Origin: Leisingera sp. ANG-M7
Lineage (GTDB): Bacteria; Pseudomonadota; Alphaproteobacteria; Rhodobacterales; Rhodobacteraceae
DNA: 64,000 bases
Reading direction: 5' to 3'
Assembly (NCBI RefSeq): GCF_000813965.1
Contig: NZ_JWLI01000006.1
Coordinates: forward strand, 372,001 to 436,000
The translations under genes and the position numbers were made by a program. Below the pieces are notes generated by a model. That model was not told where the DNA came from, did no database searches, and saw nothing but the letters and a program-made list of their open reading frames with translations. This document shows, one piece after another, positions 28,757 through 37,155 of the stretch (position 1 is the first letter of the stretch; every line of letters begins with the position of its first letter).

Positions 28757-31170
28757 CAGGCGCCGCGCTTCTGGCAATCCTGTCGCATTGGCGGCGCCAC
28801 CCGCTGCAGCTGGCAACCCTGATTGCCGGGCTGGCACTTGCAGCCGGTCTGTGGTCGGCGGTTCAGGCAATCAACGCAGAGGCGCGTGCCAGTTATGCCC
28901 GCGCGGCGGAGCAGCTTGGCACAGCAGGGCTTGCCCGGCTCGTTCCGGAAACCGGGTTCATCACCATTGCCCGCTACAGCGAATTGCGGCGTTCTGGGTG
29001 GAAACTTGCACCGGTGCTGGAAGGCGTAGTCAAGTTCGACCGGCAAAGCTTTGATATCATGGGTGTTGACCTGCTCCAGCATCCGCAGGCGCCGGTGCTT
29101 GCCGAAGCCGTGGAATCGGAGACCTCAACAGCCCTGGAAGCGCTGCGGCCGCCGGGGCGGATCTTTGCCCACCCGGAGACGGCCACGCTTTTGTCAGAGG
29201 CGCAGCAAATCCATCCGGTGACCAGACTGGCGGCGTTGCCGAGGGGTGTTGGCATGGCGGATCTCAGCCTTGCCAGCCTATTGCTCCGACAGCCGGACAG
29301 TCTGAGTTACCTGTTGGTTCTGCCCGAACAAACTCCTGGACTGGTTCCGATTGCGGAGCTTGCACCCGACCTGACACTCATCCCTGCCCGCGCCGCGGCC
29401 TCTGACACTGCACGGCTGACTGACAGTTTCCATCTGAACCTTACGGCCTTTGGCCTGTTGTCCTTTGCTGTCGGCCTGTTCATCGTTCAGGGAACCATCG
29501 CGCTGAGCCTGGAACAGCGGCGCGTGATGATCCGGACCTTGCGCAGTCTTGGAGTGCCTATGCGGCTGCTGTGCGGTCTGTTTATCGCCGAACTCGCCGC
29601 CATTGCCCTTGTAGCGGGCATTGCCGGGCTTGCAGGTGGCTACCTTGTGGCGGCGGCATTGCTGCCTGGCGTCAATGCGACCTTGGCGGGGCTCTATGGA
29701 GCGCCCGTAGATGGAAGCTTGACGCTAAGGGCGGGCTGGGTCTTTTCGGGGCTGGCAATGACTCTGGGCGGCGTTTTTCTGGCCAGTGCGCAATCTCTCT
29801 TTGCTCTTTGGCGTTTGCCCATACTGGCTGCTCCCGCGACCCGTGCCCGCGGCCAGCAAGCCAGCCGATTGCATATGACCAGCGCGTTCTGCGGCGCCGC
29901 TGCCATTGTTGCAGGATTGATTTTTATCACTTTCTTTCAGGGACTTGTTGCAGGTTTTGCATTCCTCGCCGCCGTGATGCTGGGTGCAGCGCTTTTACTG
30001 CCACTGCTAATTTCAGCAGGCTTATCGCTGGGAGCACACATAGCAAAGAGAGTACTGGCTGAGTGGCTTTGGGCTGACACCCGCGCGCAGCTTCCAGGAA
30101 TGTCTTTGGCGCTGATGGCTTTGCTGCTGGCCCTGGCTGCAAACATTGGCGTTGGCACCATGGTGTCCAGCTTCCGCCTGACCTTTACGGGCTGGCTGGA
30201 TCAGCGGCTGTTCGCGGAGGTCTATGTCACCGCCGCCAGCGATGAACAGGGCGCTGAACTGGCGCTATGGCTGGATGCACAGGGTATCACCGCTCTGTCC
30301 CGCCGGTATCACGATACCCGATTTAAAGGCGCGCCCTTGCGGATTTACGGGTTTGAAGATGACACAGCCTACCGGTCGAACTGGCCGCTGCTGGACGCTT
30401 TGCCGGATGTCTGGGATAAAACGGCAAATGGTGAAGCCCTGCTCGTCAACGAACAGCTTGCACGCCGGCACAAGCTGGCACCGGGTAGCATCCTGCAACT
30501 AGAACCGGGATGGCGCCTGCCCATAGCCGGGGTTTACTCGGACTATGGAAACCCGAACGGCCAAGCCATGGTGTCGCTGCAAGCGCTGCTGAAACACGTA
30601 CCCGGTCTCCCCAACAGGAACTTCGGCTTGCGCACGGAACCGCAAGAAGTTTCCAGCCTGATTACGTCACTCAGGGAGGAGTTTGGCATTCCGCGGGAAA
30701 ACATCACGGATCAAGCAACCGTCAAGGCACGTTCACTGGCTATTTTTGACAGAACCTTTGTCATTACCGCAGCCTTGAATTTGCTGACGCTGGGCGTTGC
30801 CGGGTTTGCACTGCTGACCAGCCTTATGACGCTGTGGAGCCAGCGTCTGCCGCAGCTGGCGCCGGTCTGGGCGATGGGCGTGACCCGCCGACAGCTGGCA
30901 GCGGCGGAGGTGCTGCGCAGCCTTTTGCTGGCGGCTGGCACAGCGGTTCTTGCACTGCCGCTGGGGCTGGTTCTGGCCTGGGTTCTGCTTTCGGTGATCA
31001 ACGTGGCAGCCTTTGGCTGGAAACTGCCGATGTATCTGTTTCCGCTGGACTGGCTGCGGCTGTTTGTGCTGGCACTTCTCGCTGCGGTGACTGCTGCAGC
31101 CCTTCCAGCGTGGAGGCTGAGCCGGATTGACCCGGCAGATCTGCTCAAGGTATTTGCCAATGAACGCTAA
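28753..31170 (+). CDS. FtsX-type ABC transporter permease (fused AttF/AttG-like)
   Basis: An 805-residue membrane protein with an N-terminal hydrophobic anchor (about 15-35), a large periplasmic segment (35-220) and about ten membrane helices in two FtsX-like sets (about 225-410 and 680-800), separated by a second periplasmic segment with helices near 380-450. It ends with WRLSRIDPADLLKVFANE, the typical terminus of the MacB/LolC/FtsX family. In AttEFGH systems the permease parts are separate, here one chain carries both. It overlaps both neighbours. Confidence 0.88.
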   Translation: MTGAALLAILSHWRRHPLQLATLIAGLALAAGLWSAVQAINAEARASYARAAEQLGTAGLARLVPETGFITIARYSELRRSGWKLAPVLEGVVKFDRQSFDIMGVDLLQHPQAPVLAEAVESETSTALEALRPPGRIFAHPETATLLSEAQQIHPVTRLAALPRGVGMADLSLASLLLRQPDSLSYLLVLPEQTPGLVPIAELAPDLTLIPARAAASDTARLTDSFHLNLTAFGLLSFAVGLFIVQGTIALSLEQRRVMIRTLRSLGVPMRLLCGLFIAELAAIALVAGIAGLAGGYLVAAALLPGVNATLAGLYGAPVDGSLTLRAGWVFSGLAMTLGGVFLASAQSLFALWRLPILAAPATRARGQQASRLHMTSAFCGAAAIVAGLIFITFFQGLVAGFAFLAAVMLGAALLLPLLISAGLSLGAHIAKRVLAEWLWADTRAQLPGMSLALMALLLALAANIGVGTMVSSFRLTFTGWLDQRLFAEVYVTAASDEQGAELALWLDAQGITALSRRYHDTRFKGAPLRIYGFEDDTAYRSNWPLLDALPDVWDKTANGEALLVNEQLARRHKLAPGSILQLEPGWRLPIAGVYSDYGNPNGQAMVSLQALLKHVPGLPNRNFGLRTEPQEVSSLITSLREEFGIPRENITDQATVKARSLAIFDRTFVITAALNLLTLGVAGFALLTSLMTLWSQRLPQLAPVWAMGVTRRQLAAAEVLRSLLLAAGTAVLALPLGLVLAWVLLSVINVAAFGWKLPMYLFPLDWLRLFVLALLAAVTAAALPAWRLSRIDPADLLKVFANER

Positions 31171-32209
31171 GATCTTTCTAGTTGCCTCGGGCCTCATCTG
31201 GGCAACCGCCGTGCAGCCGCAAGGCTATGCCGGGCTGGGAACGGACGCGGAGGGGTTTGCCATCCCAAAACCCGATACCCGGCTGATCTTCCCTGCGGAC
31301 CACGGCCCTCACCCTGATTTCCGTATTGAATGGTGGTACTTGACGGCCAACCTTGAAGGCGTGGATGGCGCGGATTATGGCATTCAATGGACATTGTTCC
31401 GCTCTGCTCTGGTCCCCGGAGAAGCAGCAGGCTGGCAAAGTCCGCAAATCTGGATGGCGCATGCCGCCGTCACCACAAAAGACAAGCACCTGTTTGCAGA
31501 GAGGATCGCCCGCGGAGGCGTGGGACAGGCTGGCGTCCAGACGCAGCCTTTTTCCGCATGGATCGACGATTGGCACATGCGCTCCACAGATGAGACGCTT
31601 GACAAGATTTCACTTTCGGCAGCCGCGATGGAGTTCTCCTATGACCTGGGCCTGACTGCTAATGGCCCGCTGGTTCTGCAAGGCAACGCGGGTTACTCGG
31701 TCAAATCTGCCACTGGCCAGGCGAGCCATTATTATTCCCAGCCGCACTACAAGATCTCCGGAACTTTATCTTTGCCGGACGGGCCAGTGGATGTCACCGG
31801 CCATGGCTGGCTGGACCGCGAATGGTCAAGCCAGCCGTTGGCAGAGGATCAAAGCGGCTGGGACTGGTTTTCGCTCAGCTTCGACAGCGGCGAAAAGCTG
31901 ATGGGGTTTGTCCTGCGCGGTGCACGCGGAGATTTCACCTCCGGCACCTGGATATCCGCTGACGGCACCGCTGAGCCGCTGGCACCAGGCGCTTTTCAAG
32001 CGCAGCCGCTTGATATCAGAGATGTTCAAGGCCGCGAGATGCCCACGCACTGGCATGCCTCTGTGCCAGACAAGGGTGTTTCCGTCGAAGTTCTGGCGCT
32101 GAATCCGCAAAGCTGGATGGGCACCTCGTTCTCTTATTGGGAAGGCCCGGTCACGGTCACAGGAAGCCACAGCGGCAAAGGCTACCTTGAGATGACCGGC
32201 TACGAATAA
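31160..32209 (+). CDS. AttH/CrtC-like lipocalin-fold secreted hydrolase
   Basis: A 349-residue protein with a signal peptide (about 1-22; ends AVQPQG). RIEWWYLTANLEG near residue 55 and GWLDREWSSQPLAEDQSGWDWF near residue 215 are the conserved blocks of the AttH/carotenoid 1,2-hydratase (CrtC) double-lipocalin family. AttH proteins lie beside AttEFG transporters in other bacteria. The substrate is not known. The start overlaps the permease end by 11 bases, which supports one functional unit. There are no carotenoid genes nearby, so CrtC function is unlikely. Confidence 0.83.
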   Translation: MNAKIFLVASGLIWATAVQPQGYAGLGTDAEGFAIPKPDTRLIFPADHGPHPDFRIEWWYLTANLEGVDGADYGIQWTLFRSALVPGEAAGWQSPQIWMAHAAVTTKDKHLFAERIARGGVGQAGVQTQPFSAWIDDWHMRSTDETLDKISLSAAAMEFSYDLGLTANGPLVLQGNAGYSVKSATGQASHYYSQPHYKISGTLSLPDGPVDVTGHGWLDREWSSQPLAEDQSGWDWFSLSFDSGEKLMGFVLRGARGDFTSGTWISADGTAEPLAPGAFQAQPLDIRDVQGREMPTHWHASVPDKGVSVEVLALNPQSWMGTSFSYWEGPVTVTGSHSGKGYLEMTGYE

Positions 32210-32233
32210 GGGCGCCCGCAGGCGCCCTTGTTT
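32208..32233. terminator. Bidirectional terminator between the att-like operon and usp
   Basis: AAGGGCGCC at 32208-32216 pairs with GGCGCCCTT at 32221-32229 around CGCA, followed by GTTT. It overlaps the att-like stop codon region and lies just beyond the convergent usp stop. Confidence 0.75.
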
Positions 32234-32236
32234 AAC

Positions 32237-32668
32237 TTAGCGGACCACAAAGACCGAACAGTCCGAGTGGCGGATCACCCGGGCCGCGTTTGGCCCCAGC
32301 AGGTAGTCCTTCAGGTCCGGCTTATGCGCGCCGATCACGATCAGCCCGCTGCCTGCGGTTTCCGCAACCTTCAGGATTTCCTGATAGGCCGTCCCGGTCG
32401 CCACCAGATGGCGGACCCTGGCATTGCGCTCCTTGCCCAGAACGCTTTCGCACAGGCCGGTCAGCCGTTGAGTGGTGTCTTTGACAGCCTTCTCGTGGTG
32501 GTGCTCCTCAAAAAAGCCCGAGACCCAGCTTTCACCAAAGTCTGGCAGCACGTTGACAACATCCAGCTGCGCGCCATCCAGATCGGCCAGCCGGGCAGCC
32601 TGAACCAGAACCTTTTCGTCCAGATCCGGGTCGTTCAGTTCCAAGGCGCAAAGAACAGGTTTGCTCAT
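32237..32668 (-). CDS. Universal stress protein UspA family, TRAP-linked
   Basis: A 143-residue single Usp domain. The ATP-binding motif appears as VIGAHKPDLKDYLLGPNAARVIRHSDCSVFVV near the end (G-2x-G-9x-G-S/T type, with GPNAARVIRHSDC). Usp proteins encoded with TRAP transporters (for example TeaD) bind ATP and tune transport. The gene overlaps the TRAP permease gene by four bases. Confidence 0.9.
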   Translation of the reverse strand: MSKPVLCALELNDPDLDEKVLVQAARLADLDGAQLDVVNVLPDFGESWVSGFFEEHHHEKAVKDTTQRLTGLCESVLGKERNARVRHLVATGTAYQEILKVAETAGSGLIVIGAHKPDLKDYLLGPNAARVIRHSDCSVFVVR

Positions 32669-35274
32669 GCTGTTACTCCTTCTTCTTCACGCGCGCGGCC
32701 GCGCTGCATAAGGGCAACCAGCGCCACCAGCAGAAGTGCCGGCAGGAACATCAGTTCCTTCGGAAGCTGGCTGGCGGGGGCCTGGATGGTGACGATCTGC
32801 ACCGGCGCGTCGGCATAGAAATCGAAGCTTTCCAGGTTGGGGGCTGCAGGCGTGCCGAACATCGGCTCTTCCAGCTTGACCGCACCATCCTCTTCCAGCA
32901 GCAGCAGACCATAGGCATCCAAGGCCGCCTGCCCGTCCGAGCCATCGGCGGTCATGATCATCGTGGTGCTCTTGATCTCAGAAGTGTCGAAATCGGGACC
33001 TTCAACAGTGATCCGAAGCTCAGCTCCCGGTTCTGCCTCACCCAGAGCCTGCGCCAGCTGGGCCGGCGGAACCTGGGTAAACGGCGGCATCACCCGATCC
33101 ATGAAGAAATCCGGCCGGAACAGCGCAAAGGCTGCAAAGATCAGCAGGATGCTCTCATAGATCCGGTTACGGCTGACGAAGTAGCCCATGGTGCCCGCGG
33201 TAAAGACAAGGATCGCAATGGTGGCTGATATGGCCACGAGTATCCCCTGTATCCAGTTTACATCGATTAGCAGCAGGTCGGTGTTGAAGATAAACACAAA
33301 CGGCAGTGCCACAGTCCGCAAGCTGTAGAAGAAGGCGGTGAAACCTGTACGGATCGCATCCCCGCCCGACACCGCCGCAGCGGCAAAGCTGGCAAGCCCC
33401 ACAGGCGGTGTCACGTCAGCCATGATCCCGAAGTAGAACACAAACAGGTGCACAGCAATCAGTGGCACGATGAGACCGGACTGTGCACCCAGTTCCACGA
33501 CCACACCCGCCATCAGCGAGCTGACGACGATGTAGTTGGCGGTGGTTGGCAGGCCCATGCCCAGCACCAGCGACAGAAGGCCAACCATCACCAGCATCAG
33601 GATCAGGTTGCCGCCGGAGACAAACTCGACCAGATCAGCCATCACCTGTCCGACGCCGGTCAGGGTCACGGTGCCGACGATCACGCCAGCCGTTGCTGTA
33701 GCCAGCGCAATACCGATCATATTGCGGGCGCCGTCGATCAGGCCGTTCCACAGGTCATGCACACCTTCGACGAAGGCGTTTGCCATGTCGCTCTGACCGC
33801 GGAAAATGGCCTTGAGCGGTTTCTGGGTCAGCAGTATCACAAACAGCAATGCTGTGGCCCAGAATGCCGACAGGCCGGGCGACTTCTGCTCAATCATCAG
33901 GAAGTAGACCAGCACAATGATCGGCAGCAGGTAATGCAGGCCCGCCTTGTAGATCTCAGCAACAACAGGCAGTTCGACCTCCTTGGCGTTGGGGTCATCC
34001 GGCACCAGGTCATCAACACCCGAAGCCAGCCACAGCAGCGCGATGTAGGCGGCCACAACCAGTGCCGAGAGGGTCAGGCCGGATGCGCCGGGCATCGCTG
34101 CAATGATCCATTTCACCGGATACTGCACACCATAGCAAAGCGCCGCGAAGCCCGCGAAGAACAATGCCATGCCGCCAATGGTACGGCCCATGGAAACCAC
34201 CCGGTTGCCCAGCGTCGGCATGTTCCGCTTCACGGCTTCAAGGTGCACGATATAGACCAGCGCGATGTAGGAGATCGCGGCGGGCAGGAAGGCATGGGTG
34301 ATCACCTCGACATAGGAGATGCCCACGTATTCCACCATCAGGAAGGCAGCTGCCCCCATCACAGGGGGCATGATCTGGCCGTTCACGGAAGACGCGACCT
34401 CGACCGATCCAGCCTGCTCAGAGGTGAAGCCAACCCGCTTCATCAGCGGGATAGTGAAAGTGCCGGTGGTAACAACGTTGGCGATGGAGGAGCCGGAAAT
34501 CAGGCCAGTCGCAGCAGAGCCGACAACAGCCGCCTTGGCCGGGCCGCCGCGCAGGTGGCCAAGCGCGCCAAAGGCCATCTTGATGAAGTAGTTGCCAGCC
34601 CCCGCCTTATCCAGCAAAGCACCGAACAGCACGAAGAGGAAAACGAACTTGGTGGAGACACCCAGGGCAATGCCGAACACGCCCTCGGAAGTGATCCACA
34701 TGTGGCTCATTGCCTTTTTCAGGCTGGCGCCTTTCCAGCGGATAACCTCGGGCACCCATTCGGAGGAGCCGAAGAAAACATATGCCAGGAAGATCGTCGC
34801 AATGATCGCCATCGCCGGGCCAAGCGCGCGGCGTGCGGCCTCGAACAGCAGGAGCAGGCCTGCCAGCGCAAACCATTTGTCCATGTCATCGGCAAGTCCG
34901 CCGGAATCAACGATTTTTTGGTAGAAGATGTAGCCATACATGGCGATTGCAGTACCGGCCAGCGCGAACATCCAATCCTGTACAGGAATGTAATTCCGCG
35001 GGCTGGACTTGAATGCGGGATATGCTGCGTAGGCCAGGAAAATGGCAAAAGCCAAATGAATTTGGCGGGAATTGTTGATCACGCTGCCAGGCAGCAGCTG
35101 ATTGGCCAGCGGCGAGGCCAGGATGACTTGGAACACGGACCAGATGACGGCGACAATCGCCAGAAACAGTCCCACGCTTCCCACCGGGTTGCGGGCGCCG
35201 GCGTCTGAGGACGCGACAAGTTCCTGAAGCTCTTCTTCGCTGAGCGGCCGATTTCCCTGAGCATCGGATGTCAT
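32665..35274 (-). CDS. TRAP transporter fused 4TM/12TM permease with DUF3394 tail
   Basis: An 869-residue fusion of the small (DctQ) and large (DctM) TRAP membrane subunits, of the TAXI type. About 16 hydrophobic helices run to about residue 700. The conserved GAGNYFIKMAFGALGHLRGGPAKAAVVGSAA and GMGLPTTANYIVVSSLM lie in the transport domain. The C-terminal 150 residues are a DUF3394-type soluble domain plus one membrane helix. Uptake is driven by a sodium or proton gradient. GGGGAG precedes the ATG. The TAXI binding protein gene is upstream behind a hairpin. Confidence 0.92.
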   Translation of the reverse strand: MTSDAQGNRPLSEEELQELVASSDAGARNPVGSVGLFLAIVAVIWSVFQVILASPLANQLLPGSVINNSRQIHLAFAIFLAYAAYPAFKSSPRNYIPVQDWMFALAGTAIAMYGYIFYQKIVDSGGLADDMDKWFALAGLLLLFEAARRALGPAMAIIATIFLAYVFFGSSEWVPEVIRWKGASLKKAMSHMWITSEGVFGIALGVSTKFVFLFVLFGALLDKAGAGNYFIKMAFGALGHLRGGPAKAAVVGSAATGLISGSSIANVVTTGTFTIPLMKRVGFTSEQAGSVEVASSVNGQIMPPVMGAAAFLMVEYVGISYVEVITHAFLPAAISYIALVYIVHLEAVKRNMPTLGNRVVSMGRTIGGMALFFAGFAALCYGVQYPVKWIIAAMPGASGLTLSALVVAAYIALLWLASGVDDLVPDDPNAKEVELPVVAEIYKAGLHYLLPIIVLVYFLMIEQKSPGLSAFWATALLFVILLTQKPLKAIFRGQSDMANAFVEGVHDLWNGLIDGARNMIGIALATATAGVIVGTVTLTGVGQVMADLVEFVSGGNLILMLVMVGLLSLVLGMGLPTTANYIVVSSLMAGVVVELGAQSGLIVPLIAVHLFVFYFGIMADVTPPVGLASFAAAAVSGGDAIRTGFTAFFYSLRTVALPFVFIFNTDLLLIDVNWIQGILVAISATIAILVFTAGTMGYFVSRNRIYESILLIFAAFALFRPDFFMDRVMPPFTQVPPAQLAQALGEAEPGAELRITVEGPDFDTSEIKSTTMIMTADGSDGQAALDAYGLLLLEEDGAVKLEEPMFGTPAAPNLESFDFYADAPVQIVTIQAPASQLPKELMFLPALLLVALVALMQRGRAREEEGVTA

Positions 35275-35346
35275 GGATAATCTCCCCTGCGGCCGCCGTT
35301 TCCCGGGGCCGGTATAGTCAAGCCCGGGCCTTGGGCCTCAGGCGAA

Positions 35347-35371
35347 AACGGGGCGCTTGATGCGCCCCGTT
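35347..35371 (-). terminator. Attenuator-like hairpin between TAXI protein and TRAP permease genes
   Basis: AACGGGGCGC pairs with GCGCCCCGTT around five bases. On the minus strand four T follow. It lies 17 bases after the binding-protein stop, so part of the transcription would end here, giving more binding protein than permease. Confidence 0.65.
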
Positions 35372-35387
35372 CCTGCTGTCTGGCGGA

Positions 35388-36353
35388 TTACTCGATCCAG
35401 CCTTTTTCTTTGTAGTATTTGGCAGCGCCAGGATGCAGCGGTGCCGACAGGCCGTCTGCAATCATCTCTTCCGGCTTCAGGTTGGCAAAGGCCGGGTGCA
35501 GCTTCTGGAAGGCTTCGAAATTTTCAAAGACTGAGCTGACCACTGCATAGACTGCATCCTCGGACACGTCAGCGGAGGTCACGAAGGTCGCGCCCACGCC
35601 AAAGGTGCTGGTGTCGTTGTCGGACCCACGGTACATGCCGCCTGGAATGGTTGCAGTGCGGTAGAAAGAGTTGTCGCCAACCAGCTTCTCAACCGCTTCA
35701 CCGTCAACGGTCACCAGAACCGAGTCACAAGCCGTGGTGGCTTCCTGGATAGAGCCGGACGGGTGGCCGACGGTGTAGATCATTGCATCAATCTGGTTGT
35801 CACAGAGCGCCGCGGACTGTTCCGCCGCCTTCAGCTCGGTTGCCAGGGCGAAATCTTCCATACCCCAGCCCTTGGCATCCATCAGCACTTCCATGGTGCC
35901 GCGCTGGCCGGAACCCGGGTTGCCGATGTTCACGCGCTTGCCCTTGAGGTCGTCAAAGGTGGAGATGCCTGCATCAGCGCGGGCCACCACGGTGAACGGT
36001 TCCGGGTGGACCGAGAACACGGCGCGCAGGCCTTCGAACGGACCCGCTTCTTCAAACTTGGAGGAGCCGTTGTAGGCGTGATACTGCCAGTCGGACTGGG
36101 CCACACCGAACTGCAATTCGCCTTCACGGATGGTGTTGATGTTGTAGACCGAACCGCCGGTGGACTCGACAGCGCACTTGAAGCCGTGCTCTTTGCGGCC
36201 TTTGTTCACCAGACGGCAGATGGCGCCGCCGGTCGGGTAATACACGCCGGTCACGCCGCCGGTGCCGATGGTGATATATTCCTGAGCAAATGCTGCGGGC
36301 GCCGAAAAGGACGCCGCCACCAATGCACCGATAGCCAGCTTGGTGTGTTTCAT
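35388..36353 (-). CDS. TAXI-family TRAP transporter substrate-binding protein
   Basis: A 321-residue periplasmic binding protein. The signal peptide covers about 1-22 (ends PAAFAQ). The mature chain opens [27 protein letters not shown], the TAXI signature. [21 protein letters not shown] near residue 140 and [17 protein letters not shown] near residue 190 form the cleft. I start at the ATG at 36353 (GGGAGAG upstream). Substrates of TAXI proteins are mostly unknown, glutamate and related organic acids being among the few proven. Confidence 0.93.
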   Translation of the reverse strand: MKHTKLAIGALVAASFSAPAAFAQEYITIGTGGVTGVYYPTGGAICRLVNKGRKEHGFKCAVESTGGSVYNINTIREGELQFGVAQSDWQYHAYNGSSKFEEAGPFEGLRAVFSVHPEPFTVVARADAGISTFDDLKGKRVNIGNPGSGQRGTMEVLMDAKGWGMEDFALATELKAAEQSAALCDNQIDAMIYTVGHPSGSIQEATTACDSVLVTVDGEAVEKLVGDNSFYRTATIPGGMYRGSDNDTSTFGVGATFVTSADVSEDAVYAVVSSVFENFEAFQKLHPAFANLKPEEMIADGLSAPLHPGAAKYYKEKGWIE

Positions 36354-36856
36354 GATCAAGTCTCTCCCACTTGTCTTATGAATTGCAGCTTGTCTGCGTC
36401 CGCCAGGAATACATGTCTGCAGTTGTCCCGCAGCGGTCAGTTCCGGCCTGCTAGGCAAGCTGTGTGCGGATTATTTTGCACGCGCAGAAGGGTTTCACCG
36501 CCTCCCCCCCAAGTCAAGACTGCTATTTATTGACGCACCCTCTTTGGGGCCTTTTTTCCCGTTAATGACGCCAGTTAGAGATTTTTCCCCGCAAACGCAT
36601 GGCACCTCTGCATGGTGCCGACGCAAAGTTTTTTCTTGAAGGTAAAGATGAGTTGCGCGCGATTCTCAATTGCTTCATTTCGAACCTGAAGACATCAACT
36701 CAGCTACGCATACATTTTCCGTGATTTTTCACATGCTGAAAATCAACCGGTGACAAACCGCCGCAACATGGCTATTAAACAGCCCATAAAAAAATTTGAG
36801 CCACGGTTTAAGAAACGCCGGGGCCGTTACCAGCAATTGACAGGGAGCTTGCAGCA
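36354..36856. other. Intergenic region upstream of the TAXI-TRAP operon
   Basis: AT-richer than its surroundings, with many T and A runs (for example near 36545, 36630 and 36785). It probably holds the TRAP promoter and that of the short plus-strand frame beginning at 36857. I find no clear operator or gene. Confidence 0.5.
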
Positions 36857-37072
36857 ATGCTGCTGAGCCAAGTAATTTTCAGCAATCCGTCTCTGACGGA
36901 CTTTTGGGCATTGGAGCGGTGTGTATCGGCCCAGGCCCGCCGGCTTCCACGGGAAATCAGCGCCCCGTTGACTTGCGACGTGGAGCCTGAATTCCGGTGC
37001 ACCCCCCGAAAGTGGGAGTTGATCCTGGCCGAAGCTCATCAACGCGGATTGAGAGCGCGTCAGGCGGCCTGA
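36857..37072 (+). CDS. Small hypothetical protein, 71 residues
   Basis: I do not recognise a family. It has two cysteines, a basic middle (SAQARRLPREI) and a helical C-terminus (KWELILAEAHQRGLRARQAA). GGGAG is about nine bases before the ATG. It converges on the RND permease, 83 bases from its stop. A competing minus-strand frame covers the same bases without a better ribosome site. Confidence 0.4.
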   Translation: MLLSQVIFSNPSLTDFWALERCVSAQARRLPREISAPLTCDVEPEFRCTPRKWELILAEAHQRGLRARQAA

Positions 37073-37155
37073 TCTTCAATTTCCTCAAGCTCTTTGATCC
37101 GCTCAAAGGTGGAACAGTTCCCCGACAACGGAATGGCTGCCGGGGAGGCATGTTT

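Noticed and set aside
31160-32209. Carotenoid hydratase CrtC
   Set aside because: The lipocalin-like fold is shared, but there are no carotenoid genes, and the operon partner is an AttEFG-type transporter.
33448-35208. 586-residue open frame antisense to the TRAP permease
   Set aside because: Histidine/glutamine-rich composition typical of the reverse complement of a membrane protein gene. No motif.
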